Source of the DNA: Flavobacteriaceae bacterium NBU2977
Lineage (GTDB): Bacteria > Bacteroidota > Bacteroidia > Flavobacteriales > Flavobacteriaceae
Direction of reading: 5' to 3'
Length of the DNA stretch: 64,000 nucleotides
NCBI GenBank assembly: GCA_019931105.1
Contig: JAIOUW010000001.1
Location: forward strand, 1,054,001-1,118,000
A model generated the notes under the pieces. The model made no database searches. It saw only the letters and a list, made by a program, of their open reading frames with translations, and was not told the DNA's origin. The position numbers and the translations under genes were made by a program. Position 1 is the stretch's first letter, and each line of letters starts with the position of its first letter. Positions 52,697 to 61,328 of this stretch are shown piece by piece.

Positions 52697-53140
52697 TCAT
52701 TGGTTCAATGCCGTGCTCTCTTCCATTTTCGTGTGCAGGAATCGAAAAAGATCGGCTGTTTCCGTCGAATCCTTCAGATTGACGAAGAGTTGGGAGGCAT
52801 CCTTTTTGACCAATCTTATTTTTTGGTTCGAAAAATTATCGACAAAAACATAGACTTTTTTATCGGTAAGCGAATCCTTGAACTCCCGATAAATGCCTTT
52901 TCCCTTGTCAAAGGCCGAAAACCCGTTTAGTCTCTCCATAGGTGGAATGCGTTCTACCATCAATATACTGTCAAGGTCTGAATACTTTATTTCCTTATAA
53001 TAAAACCCTGATAAGATTTGCAGTTGATCGGGTTTAACCTTGGTCCAGTTCTTGAAATGGGCCGATAGCACCAATACACAGACAATGACCGTGATGATGG
53101 CCAACATATTCCATAACCAATGTCTTTTTTTAGTTGCCAT
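52697..53140 (-). CDS. membrane-anchored protein, unknown
   Basis: A 147-residue protein with one N-terminal helix (WNMLAIITVIVCVLVLSAHF) and a soluble domain with strands reminiscent of bacterial PH-like domains (GFYYKEIKYSDLDSILMVE, KKVYVFVDNFSNQKIRLV). That resemblance is weak. It is divergent from the His-rich protein gene. No function is proposed. Confidence 0.6.
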   Translation of the reverse strand: MATKKRHWLWNMLAIITVIVCVLVLSAHFKNWTKVKPDQLQILSGFYYKEIKYSDLDSILMVERIPPMERLNGFSAFDKGKGIYREFKDSLTDKKVYVFVDNFSNQKIRLVKKDASQLFVNLKDSTETADLFRFLHTKMEESTALNQ

Positions 53141-53351
53141 ATTTTAGGGTGAGGGCGTCATATAGAAACAAAAATGTTCTTCGGTCATGGAAATCTCTAT
53201 TCTTGTAATCATCCATTAAAGATACTGAAAACAACATTTCAAAAATGTTTGAACTTCTTTCTGTTAGTATCGCTTATACCAATATTCAAATAAAGAATAT
53301 ACTGCCTTAACGGTGGTTTTTGTAAAAACCGTATCTTTAGATGTGTTTTTT

Positions 53352-53750
53352 ATGACAAAAATAGTCTCCATATCGGTTGCCCTGCTCATCTTGATCCAGA
53401 GTTTCAACATTCATTTCAGCGATCTTGCAGAAATAGATGAATTGATAGAGCATGCCCAATTCCATGCGGAGGAATATGGAGACAATTTCTTTGTTTTTGT
53501 CTCGAAACATTATGGTGAGCTCAAGGCCGAACATAGCCAAAAGCATCAAGAAGAAAAAGAAGATCATGAGCAGCTGCCTTTTCAGCACCAATGTCAGACA
53601 ATATCCCTATCCGTTTTCGTCTTGAACCAAATGACACAGTATCCTTTGGAAATGGTCTGCGTGCCCGATACTAGGTCAGATTACTTTTATTTGGCATCTT
53701 ACCACTCGCTTGCCCAAGAAGGGCTTTTTCAGCCGCCCCGGCATGTATGA
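53352..53750 (+). CDS. His-rich exported protein upstream of the Cu pump
   Basis: A 132-residue protein with a signal peptide (VSISVALLILIQSFN). The mature half is rich in His and acidic residues: EHAQFHAEEY, KHYGELKAEHSQKHQ and DHEQLPFQHQCQ. It ends with aromatic residues. The ATG at 53352 is chosen because upstream codons would precede the signal peptide. It lies 70 bp before the CusA-CusC gene, so a metal-binding or sensing role is plausible, but no family is recognised. Confidence 0.65.
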   Translation: MTKIVSISVALLILIQSFNIHFSDLAEIDELIEHAQFHAEEYGDNFFVFVSKHYGELKAEHSQKHQEEKEDHEQLPFQHQCQTISLSVFVLNQMTQYPLEMVCVPDTRSDYFYLASYHSLAQEGLFQPPRHV

Positions 53751-53820
53751 TCCACTTTAGATTTTCTTAGCACGGCACTTTACGCGTGCGTGTTTTCTTT
53801 AATTAATCTTTCTATGGATT

Positions 53821-56800
53821 ATGTTGTCGAACATTATCAATTTCAGTATTCGTAACAAGTTCATTGTGATCTTGTTCACCGCTTTTATAATTGGGTTCGG
53901 AATTTACTCGCTTACCCAGATTTCCATCGGGGCCGTGCCCGATGTAACGAACAATCAAGTTCAGGTCATTACGACCTCGCGCAATCTTTCCACACAGGAT
54001 ATGGAGCAGTTCATTACCTATCCTGTCGAACTCGAAATGGCGAATTTGCCGGGAGTGCAAGAAATTCGTTCCATTTCGAAATTCGGGCTTTCAGTGGTCA
54101 CTATCGTTTTCGATGACGAATTGGGCACCTATCTGCCCCGGCAATTGATCGCCGAAAAAATAAAATCAGCTTCGGAAAAAATTCCCGAAGGATTCGGAAC
54201 ACCCGAAATGGGACCCATTACCACAGGGCTGGGTGAAATCTACCAATACATTCTTGATGTCAAACCAGGTTACGAAGACCGCTATGACGCCATGGAACTT
54301 CGTACGATCCAAGATTGGATCGTAAAAAGACAATTGTCGGGCATTCCCGGTGTGGTCGAAGTAAATACTTGGGGCGGGTTTTTAAAGCAGTACGAAGTTG
54401 CCATAAGAACCGAGAAGTTGAATGCCATGAATATAACCGCACAAGATGTATTTACGGCTTTGGAAAAAAACAACAATGTAGCCGGGGGAGGTTATATCGA
54501 AAAGGTAAATCAAGCCTATTTTATTAGGGGCGAAGGATTGGTCGAAAGCCTTGAAGACATTAAAAATATCGTTGTCACCAACAAAAATGGCATTCCTGTC
54601 TATATTAAAGATGTAGCCGATGTGGGGTATGGCAGTGCCGCACGATTCGGTGCCATAACCGGAAATGGTGAGGGCGAAAAGGTACTCGGCCAGGTCATGA
54701 TGCTCAAAAATGCCAATTCAAAAAAGGTCATCGACGCCGTCAACGAACGTGTAGCGGCCATCTCTAAAACACTGCCCGAAGGGGTTTTCATCAATGCCTT
54801 TCTAGATCGTAGCGAACTTATCGCCAAAACCACCTCGACAGTGGCCGAAAACCTAATTTTAGGATGTCTCATCGTAATTTTTGTGGTAGTGCTGCTTTTG
54901 GGAAATCTCCGATCCGGACTAGTGGTAGCATCGGTAATACCGCTTTGTTTGCTTTTTGCGCTATCGCTTATGTACATTTTCGGGGTCGATGCCAACCTGA
55001 TGAGTCTGGGCGCGATCGATTTTGGTATCATTATCGACGGAGCCGTAATTATTGTCGAGTTCATCGCTTTTCAGATAACTTCGAAAAGTGCAAAACTGTC
55101 GAACTTGCCCGCAAACGAACTGCAGGTAGAAAAGGATGCCATCACTATAAAAAGCGCTACGAAAATGATGAATTCCGCAATTTTTGGGCAATTGATCATC
55201 TTGATCGTATTTATTCCCATTCTTTCGTTAAGCGGTGTCGAAGGCAAAATGTTCAAACCGATGGCATTGACATTCAGTTTTGCGTTGATCGGGGCAATGA
55301 TTTTATGTTTTACCTATGTTCCTGTTGTGGCCTCGCTATTCCTTAAACCCGAAAAACCCTCTGGAAAAAACATTTCGGTACGTTTAATGAATTGGCTCAA
55401 TGCCCGTTACACGCCCATAATCGATTGGGCCATGCGAAGTAAGACTCTGGTGCTTACCGTAGCTATGCTTTTGCTCGTTTTGACCGTTTTTCTTTTCTCA
55501 AGGATGGGAGGCGAATTTGTTCCGACCTTGGATGAAGGTGACTTTGTGATACAACCGGTTTTGAAAACAGGCACCTCCTTGGAAAAAACCATTGAAACCA
55601 CGACCCGTATCGAAACGATCCTGCTGGACCAATTTCCCGAGGTCAAACAAGTGGTTACACGGATCGGTGCGGCCGAAGTACCGACGGATCCCATGTCGAT
55701 GGAAGAAAGTGATGTTATCATTGTTTTGAAACCTAAACGCGAATGGGTTTCTGCCAAGAGCAAAGATGAACTCGCCAATAAATTCAAGGAAGCCTTGGCC
55801 ATTATCCCCAATATGGAGGTCGAATTTACGCAGCCCATAGAGATGCGCTTCAATGAACTGATTACCGGGGTACGGGCCGATATCGCCATCAAGATTTTCG
55901 GGGAAGACCTTGATATTTTAAGTAAAAAGGGAAATGAGATCAAAGAACTTATCAAAGACGTTCAAGGGGCGGCCGATATCTCGGTTGAAAAGATCGTGGG
56001 CCTTCCGCAGATGAACGTGAAATACGATAGGGCCAAAATTGCCCGTTACGGACTCAATGTGCAAGACCTGAACCAAATGGTCTCCATGGGCTTTGCCGGA
56101 CGCACGGTCGGCAGCGTTTTCGAAGGTGAAAAAAGATTCGATATGGTCGTTCGCCTAGATCAAGAGCGTCGCAAGGATATCGAGAACCTAAGGAATTTGT
56201 ACGTAGATGTTCCCTCAGGGGGGAAAATCCTGCTTAGCGAGTTGGCCGATATCAGTTATCAGAAGGGGGCGGCCAAAATTTCGCGTGACGACACCAAACG
56301 AAGAATCGTAGTGGGTATCAACGTACGTGACCGCGATCTGCAATCGGTCGTTGATGATGTGCAACAGTTGATCAACGAAAATGTGCGGCTTCCCATTGGC
56401 TACACGATTACCTACGGTGGTCAGTTCGAAAACCTGCAAAGCGCAAAGTCGCGTTTGTTGGCCGCCGTGCCCATCGCATTACTGCTCATCTTTATTTTAC
56501 TTTATTTCGCCTTTAATTCCGTTACCGAGGCATTGCTTATCTATTCTGCGATCCCGTTGGCTGCGGTGGGCGGGGTATTATTATTGTGGATCCGAAATAT
56601 GCCCTTTAGTATTTCTGCCGGGGTCGGGTTTATAGCACTCTTTGGCATTGCCGTACTGAACGGTATCGTACTCATCGAACATTTTAAGGAACTCGAAAAA
56701 AAACGTTTTGACGATATGGAAACCCTGATCAAACAAGGCGCACAAGATCGCCTGCGTGCCGTGCTGTTGACAGCTTCGGCAGCGGCCCTGGGTTTTTTGC

Positions 56801-58149
56801 CCATGGCGATTTCAACAAGTGCCGGTGCCGAAGTGCAACGCCCTTTGGCGACCGTGGTCATAGGTGGGCTCATTACAGCGACGCTTCTGACCTTGGTCGT
56901 ACTTCCGGTATTGTATGCCATATACAAAAGGCGTGGTTTTAAGGTTAGGCCCCTTAAAACAATGGGGGCAATCGTGATATTGGCCGGACTGGCCTCACCG
57001 GTCGTAGGCAACGCCCAGAAAAAGGCATTGGGCCTTGAAGAACTAATCGACCTTGCCATTGAGAACAATGCGGGATTAAAAGCCGAAAGCCTGAACAAAG
57101 CGCATGCGAAGGCTATGATCGGAAGCGCCTTCGATTTCGATAAGACCGCGCTATACTATCACTATGACCAGAACAATCTCTCGGTCGGCAATCTGCCGCT
57201 GAACGTTTTGGGCGTTCAGCAAGACTTCTTGTTTCCTACGGTTTATTTCGCACGCAAAAAAGTAAACAGGGCCGGTCACGCCATGACGTCGAGCGGTTTC
57301 GAAATAATGGAAAAAGCATTGAAGCGACAAGTTACCGCGGCCTACTACCAATATGGATACGCTGTCGAAAAGGAAAACATCTATAGGCGTTTGGACAGTC
57401 TCTACCAAAATTTCGCGCAGATGGCCGAACGTCGCTTTGAATTGGGGGAAACCAATTACCTGGAAAAAATAACCGCTTCCTCAAAACAGCGACAACTTCA
57501 AATCGCCTTGGAAAAAGCTCAACAAGACGTTGCCATCGCCCGAAGTAACCTCATGTCCAAAATTCAAGGCCCCGAAGAAATAACCATTTTGGTGGGGGTG
57601 TTGGATAAAATTCCCCTAAGATCAATCAATATTGAGGAAACCGCCGAAATAGCATTTTCCAAAAACACCATCGAACTGGCCAAGGCCAAACGGCAACACG
57701 AAACGCAAAAACTGTTGCCCGATATCAGCCTTAATTACTTTCAAGGTACGAATAGCGCGGTCAATGGAAATTTGTACGGCTATCAGGCAGGACTGAAAAT
57801 CCCATTATTTTTCGGGGGAAATGCTTCACGGATCAAGGCATCCAAAATCGAGGAAGAAATGGCAATGGCACGATCCAAAGAATATGAAATACTGCTTAAA
57901 GCACGTTATACGGAACTTCAAAGACAATTTAAAAGTTACGCCAATGCGCTTGATTATTATGAAACCGAGGGCAATGAACTATCGAATGAAATCTTAAAAA
58001 CCGCCAACGGAAGTTTTAAAAATGGCGAAATGGATTTCTTTCAATATATACATAGCATCGAAAATGCCTATGAAATAAGGCTCGACTGGCTTGACAATCT
58101 AAATCGATATAACCAAACGGTTATTGAACTCAATTATTTAAGTCTATAA
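53821..58149 (+). CDS. CusA/CzcA-type RND efflux pump fused to TolC-type outer-membrane channel
   Basis: A 1442-residue fusion. Residues 1 to about 1040 are a heavy-metal RND pump (LSNIINFSIRNKFIVILFTA; GAIDFGIIIDGAVIIVEF in TM4; last helix VVLPVLYAIYKRRGF). Residues 1066-1442 match an outer membrane factor (LGLEELIDLAIENNAGLKAE, long coiled helices, FQGTNSAVNG). Between them, 1043-1065 read as a signal peptide: RPLK, a hydrophobic core (MGAIVILAGLASPVV) and GNA-Q. This probably yields two mature proteins. The exact metal is not settled; copper/silver or zinc are candidates. CusB follows after about 160 bp. Confidence 0.92.
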   Translation: MLSNIINFSIRNKFIVILFTAFIIGFGIYSLTQISIGAVPDVTNNQVQVITTSRNLSTQDMEQFITYPVELEMANLPGVQEIRSISKFGLSVVTIVFDDELGTYLPRQLIAEKIKSASEKIPEGFGTPEMGPITTGLGEIYQYILDVKPGYEDRYDAMELRTIQDWIVKRQLSGIPGVVEVNTWGGFLKQYEVAIRTEKLNAMNITAQDVFTALEKNNNVAGGGYIEKVNQAYFIRGEGLVESLEDIKNIVVTNKNGIPVYIKDVADVGYGSAARFGAITGNGEGEKVLGQVMMLKNANSKKVIDAVNERVAAISKTLPEGVFINAFLDRSELIAKTTSTVAENLILGCLIVIFVVVLLLGNLRSGLVVASVIPLCLLFALSLMYIFGVDANLMSLGAIDFGIIIDGAVIIVEFIAFQITSKSAKLSNLPANELQVEKDAITIKSATKMMNSAIFGQLIILIVFIPILSLSGVEGKMFKPMALTFSFALIGAMILCFTYVPVVASLFLKPEKPSGKNISVRLMNWLNARYTPIIDWAMRSKTLVLTVAMLLLVLTVFLFSRMGGEFVPTLDEGDFVIQPVLKTGTSLEKTIETTTRIETILLDQFPEVKQVVTRIGAAEVPTDPMSMEESDVIIVLKPKREWVSAKSKDELANKFKEALAIIPNMEVEFTQPIEMRFNELITGVRADIAIKIFGEDLDILSKKGNEIKELIKDVQGAADISVEKIVGLPQMNVKYDRAKIARYGLNVQDLNQMVSMGFAGRTVGSVFEGEKRFDMVVRLDQERRKDIENLRNLYVDVPSGGKILLSELADISYQKGAAKISRDDTKRRIVVGINVRDRDLQSVVDDVQQLINENVRLPIGYTITYGGQFENLQSAKSRLLAAVPIALLLIFILLYFAFNSVTEALLIYSAIPLAAVGGVLLLWIRNMPFSISAGVGFIALFGIAVLNGIVLIEHFKELEKKRFDDMETLIKQGAQDRLRAVLLTASAAALGFLPMAISTSAGAEVQRPLATVVIGGLITATLLTLVVLPVLYAIYKRRGFKVRPLKTMGAIVILAGLASPVVGNAQKKALGLEELIDLAIENNAGLKAESLNKAHAKAMIGSAFDFDKTALYYHYDQNNLSVGNLPLNVLGVQQDFLFPTVYFARKKVNRAGHAMTSSGFEIMEKALKRQVTAAYYQYGYAVEKENIYRRLDSLYQNFAQMAERRFELGETNYLEKITASSKQRQLQIALEKAQQDVAIARSNLMSKIQGPEEITILVGVLDKIPLRSINIEETAEIAFSKNTIELAKAKRQHETQKLLPDISLNYFQGTNSAVNGNLYGYQAGLKIPLFFGGNASRIKASKIEEEMAMARSKEYEILLKARYTELQRQFKSYANALDYYETEGNELSNEILKTANGSFKNGEMDFFQYIHSIENAYEIRLDWLDNLNRYNQTVIELNYLSL

Positions 58150-58225
58150 AATGAATCATCATGAAACGAACATTAAAAATTTTAAAAATTTCTTCACAAA
58201 AGGAGATGTTTAAAATTTTTACTGC

Positions 58226-58262
58226 GAGAACGAAGCGCAGCGAAGTGGTTGCACGCGTTCTC
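58226..58262. repeat. inverted repeat between the pump and CusB genes
   Basis: GAGAACG and CGTTCTC form 7-bp arms around 23 bases that include GCGCAGCGAAG, similar to dispersed flavobacterial repeat motifs. It sits in the A/T-rich spacer between the fused pump gene and CusB and could form an mRNA hairpin that affects their relative amounts. Confidence 0.45.
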
Positions 58263-58309
58263 AATTTTCTAATTATCTTAAAATCACTTAATTATAAAAT
58301 TTTAAACGT

Positions 58310-59455
58310 GTGAAAAAGTACAACAACATACCCCTCGTCCTTTTATTGGCCATAATGCTTACCAGTTGTGGTGAGGTCGAAAAGAAGAATGCCCAAATAC
58401 TATCTGAAAATTCAGCAGAATCATTCGACGGCATTCAATTGACTCGGGAACAATTTGAAAAAAACGGCATGGCCTTGGGTACTTTAGAAGAAAAGTCATT
58501 TCCTGTAAGCATCCGAACGAACGGTATGATCGACGTGCCCCCGGAAAATAAAGCGGTGGTCAGTGCCAAAATGGGCGGTTATATCAGCAAAACTCCCTTG
58601 CTCATCGGTGATGTTGTAAAAAAAGGACAGGTTTTGGTCACGATCGAAAATCCTGAATTCGTTACGTTGCAACAAGAATATATGGAAATAAAACAGCAAA
58701 TGGCCTATCTAAAATCGGAATACGATCGCCAAAAAACCTTGATGGACGAAAACATTACTTCGCAAAAAAGTTTTTTGAAGTCAGAAAGTGAATATAAAAC
58801 CGCCAACGCCAAATACAACGGATTGCGAAAACAACTGACCATGCTCAATATTTCACCTTCTGAAGTTGAAAAGGGAAATATCACCTCGATCGCCACGGTT
58901 TATGCACCGATCAACGGAAGCATCACAAAAGTGAACGTGACCAAGGGCACCTATGTCTCACCTGCCTCACCAATATTGGAAATCATCGATAACGGCCATA
59001 TTCATCTAGAACTATCGGTCTTTGAAAAAGACATTATGAAAGTCAAAAAAGGGCAGGATATCCGGTTTAGGATCCCTGAAGCTTCACCGGAGATCTTTGA
59101 GGCAGAAGTACACCTGATCGGCACGTCAATCGAAGAAAACAGAACTATCAAAGTACACGGTCATCTCAAGGATGAATCGAAAAACAATTTTTTGACCGGT
59201 ATGTTCGTCGAGGCCGAAATTGCAGTGGACAATATTACCGCAATGGCCCTTCCTTCCGAAGCCATAGTGGCGGTAGACAATATCAACTATGTGCTCGTTC
59301 TCGAAAAGGAAGAAAACAATATGCTCTATTTTAAACAACTTGAAGTGGAACTCGGTAATAATTTCGGCAATTTCACCGTTATCGAGAATATACGACAGAG
59401 GTCAGATCAAACGAAATTTTTGACCAAGGGGGCTTTTGATTTGCTTGGGGAATAG
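58310..59455 (+). CDS. RND efflux periplasmic adaptor (CusB/HlyD family)
   Basis: A 381-residue lipoprotein (lipobox LTSC, C20) that joins pump and outer-membrane channel. The start codon is GTG at 58310. Family features are IRTNGMIDVPPENKAVVSAKMGG at the barrel-sandwich start, a helical hairpin at about 110-165 (QEYMEIKQQMAYLKSEYDRQ), and YAPINGSITKVNVTKGTYV on the second half. No Met-rich N-terminal metal-binding segment, as in E. coli CusB, is seen. Confidence 0.92.
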   Translation: MKKYNNIPLVLLLAIMLTSCGEVEKKNAQILSENSAESFDGIQLTREQFEKNGMALGTLEEKSFPVSIRTNGMIDVPPENKAVVSAKMGGYISKTPLLIGDVVKKGQVLVTIENPEFVTLQQEYMEIKQQMAYLKSEYDRQKTLMDENITSQKSFLKSESEYKTANAKYNGLRKQLTMLNISPSEVEKGNITSIATVYAPINGSITKVNVTKGTYVSPASPILEIIDNGHIHLELSVFEKDIMKVKKGQDIRFRIPEASPEIFEAEVHLIGTSIEENRTIKVHGHLKDESKNNFLTGMFVEAEIAVDNITAMALPSEAIVAVDNINYVLVLEKEENNMLYFKQLEVELGNNFGNFTVIENIRQRSDQTKFLTKGAFDLLGE

Positions 59456-59510
59456 TCTTCGTAATAAACGGATTATCCGTATCGAACATGAAAACAATTT
59501 CAACGTCCGG

Positions 59511-59573
59511 TCGAGCGCAGTCGAGACCTCATTTTAAATTCATTAAGTCCAATAACCTCTCGACTGCGCTCGA
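59511..59573. repeat. long inverted repeat after the CusB gene
   Basis: Sixteen-base arms, TCGAGCGCAGTCGAGA and its complement, separated by 31 bases. Each arm is itself partly palindromic (TCGA...TCGA). The CTCGACTGCGCTCGAG core is a repeat I recognise from flavobacterial intergenic regions. It could form a strong stem loop that ends transcription of the efflux operon. Confidence 0.6.
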
Positions 59574-59677
59574 GGTGACAGCACATAATCTATTACGGAT
59601 ATTCAAATAATAAATCCTTTTGAAAGTAAATGGCACTATTCTTGACTAAAACATACCTGTTAAAACAGACACAGAAT

Positions 59678-60121
59678 ATGACAACTAAGTTTATGACCTT
59701 TCTTTTGTTCACCATTTTTGCATTGAATATGGGCAATGCCCAAGATTGGAAGACCGATTTCAATGTGGCAAAAGTCTTGGCAAAAAAAGAAAACAAGACC
59801 TTGATCCTTGTTTTTCAAGGTTCCGATTGGTGTGCGCCCTGTATTAAGTTGGATCGAGAGGTATGGAGTACAGACGTTTTTAAGAAATATGCCAAAGAAC
59901 ACTATGTGATGGTACAGGCAGATTTCCCAAGAAAAAAAGGGAATGCCTTGCCCGAAGCGCAAAAAGCGTCCAATGCCAAACTGGCTGAAAAGTACAACCA
60001 AAGAGGAGTGTTTCCTTTTGTGGTGGTCATGGACCATGAAGGAAATGTTCTCGGCGAGACCAGCTACAAAAAAACCACTCCTGAAAAATATATAGCAATT
60101 TTGAATTCATTTACCGATTGA
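59678..60121 (+). CDS. exported thioredoxin-fold protein
   Basis: A 147-residue protein with signal peptide (TFLLFTIFALNMGNA, then QDW) and a thioredoxin domain with the redox-active GSDWCAPCIKLD motif (C52, C55). The start at 59678 is the one that begins the signal peptide. It precedes apbE by one base gap and forms an operon with it and with the DUF4266 and DUF3570 genes. It may reduce Cys residues of the DUF4266 lipoprotein. Confidence 0.9.
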   Translation: MTTKFMTFLLFTIFALNMGNAQDWKTDFNVAKVLAKKENKTLILVFQGSDWCAPCIKLDREVWSTDVFKKYAKEHYVMVQADFPRKKGNALPEAQKASNAKLAEKYNQRGVFPFVVVMDHEGNVLGETSYKKTTPEKYIAILNSFTD

Positions 60122-60122
60122 T

Positions 60123-61103
60123 TTGAAACACTTATTCTGTACGCTCTTTTTACTTGCCTGGGTACATTGCAGTCCGCAAGAATCATTTAAACGGGTGTTC
60201 AAGGCTATGGGCAGTCGGTTCGAGATTACCGTGACCGCGAAAAATGCCGAAATCGGCAATTCATATATCGACACGGCAGTATCGGAAATCAGTCGCATAG
60301 AAAAACTTATCTCTTCATGGGATCCCGATTCGCAAACCTCTCAGATCAATAGAAATGCCGGGAAACATCCCGTTAAAGTCGCCCCTGAACTGTTCGATTT
60401 GATCGAACGGGCCAATGGCATTTCAAAACTGACCGATGGTGCCTTTGATATTACTTACGCCTCAATGGACCAGATCTGGAAATTCGACGGATCGATGACC
60501 AAAATGCCCAATGAAAATGATATTAAGGCTTCCGTGGCGCGGGTAGGCTATAAAAATATCGAACTCGACAAGGCCAATCGTACCGTTTTCCTGAAACTCC
60601 CGGACATGAAAATCGGTTTCGGCGCTATCGGAAAAGGGTATGCGGCAGATCGGGCCAAGGCGCTGTTAATGGAAAAAGGAGTCCTTTCCGGTATTATCAA
60701 TGCGTCGGGGGATATGAATACATGGGGAAAGCAACCTAATGGGGAAGCTTGGCAAGTGGCCATCACCAACCCCATGAACAAGCAGGAAGCCTTTGCGTTG
60801 CTTCCGATTTCGGAAGGGGCCGTAGTGACTTCGGGCAATTATGAGAAGTTCGTCAATTTCAATGGAAAAAGGTATTCCCATATTATCGACCCGAGAACGG
60901 GATATCCCTCAAGTGGAGTTTCGAGCGTTACGGTCTTCGCCCCAAAAGCTGAATTGGCCGATGCCCTGGCCACCTCGGTTTTTGTAATGGGAAAAGAAAT
61001 AGGTCTGGACAGGATCGATCAGATGCCAAAAATCGAATGCGTTATCATCGATGACAAAGGCAATATTTTTACATCCAAAAACATTAAAATAGCAAAACCA
61101 TGA
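60123..61103 (+). CDS. apbE: FAD:protein FMN transferase (ApbE family)
   Basis: A 326-residue flavin transferase that attaches FMN to Thr/Ser of exported proteins. A signal peptide (LFCTLFLLAWVHC) precedes the ApbE domain, with FKAMGSRFEITV, IEKLISSWDPDSQTSQIN, GFGAIGKGYAADRA, INASGDMNTWG and SHIIDPRTGYP (Mg-binding). The start codon is TTG at 60123. It overlaps the DUF4266 gene by four bases. No FMN-binding-domain substrate is encoded in the operon, so its target is open. Confidence 0.93.
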   Translation: MKHLFCTLFLLAWVHCSPQESFKRVFKAMGSRFEITVTAKNAEIGNSYIDTAVSEISRIEKLISSWDPDSQTSQINRNAGKHPVKVAPELFDLIERANGISKLTDGAFDITYASMDQIWKFDGSMTKMPNENDIKASVARVGYKNIELDKANRTVFLKLPDMKIGFGAIGKGYAADRAKALLMEKGVLSGIINASGDMNTWGKQPNGEAWQVAITNPMNKQEAFALLPISEGAVVTSGNYEKFVNFNGKRYSHIIDPRTGYPSSGVSSVTVFAPKAELADALATSVFVMGKEIGLDRIDQMPKIECVIIDDKGNIFTSKNIKIAKP

Positions 61104-61312
61104 TAAAACGGATTTTTATCGCTTTTGTAGCCACATGTTCCTTTGGAAGCTGTGTAGTGGTCAAGGAATACGAAAAAGTAAACCTCAATGATCCCGATAT
61201 GGCACTTTCCGAGAAATTGTGCGACCACAACGTAACTATCGCGCACTCGTACCGCGAAGCCGCCGTGGGTGCCAATGGCGGAAAAACAGGAGGTGGCTGT
61301 GGCTGTAATTGA
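61100..61312 (+). CDS. DUF4266 lipoprotein
   Basis: A 70-residue lipoprotein with lipobox GSC (C18) and a short mature part, LNDPDMALSEKLCDHNVTIAHSYREAAVGANGGKTGGGCGCN (shown in two pieces: a DPDM motif near the start, then HSYREAAVG and a GGGCGCN tail). Two Cys at the end and one at about 41 suggest metal or redox chemistry. It overlaps apbE by four bases. The family is of unknown function and usually accompanies DUF3570. Confidence 0.88.
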   Translation: MIKRIFIAFVATCSFGSCVVVKEYEKVNLNDPDMALSEKLCDHNVTIAHSYREAAVGANGGKTGGGCGCN

Positions 61313-61328
61313 AACGAACATTATTCGA

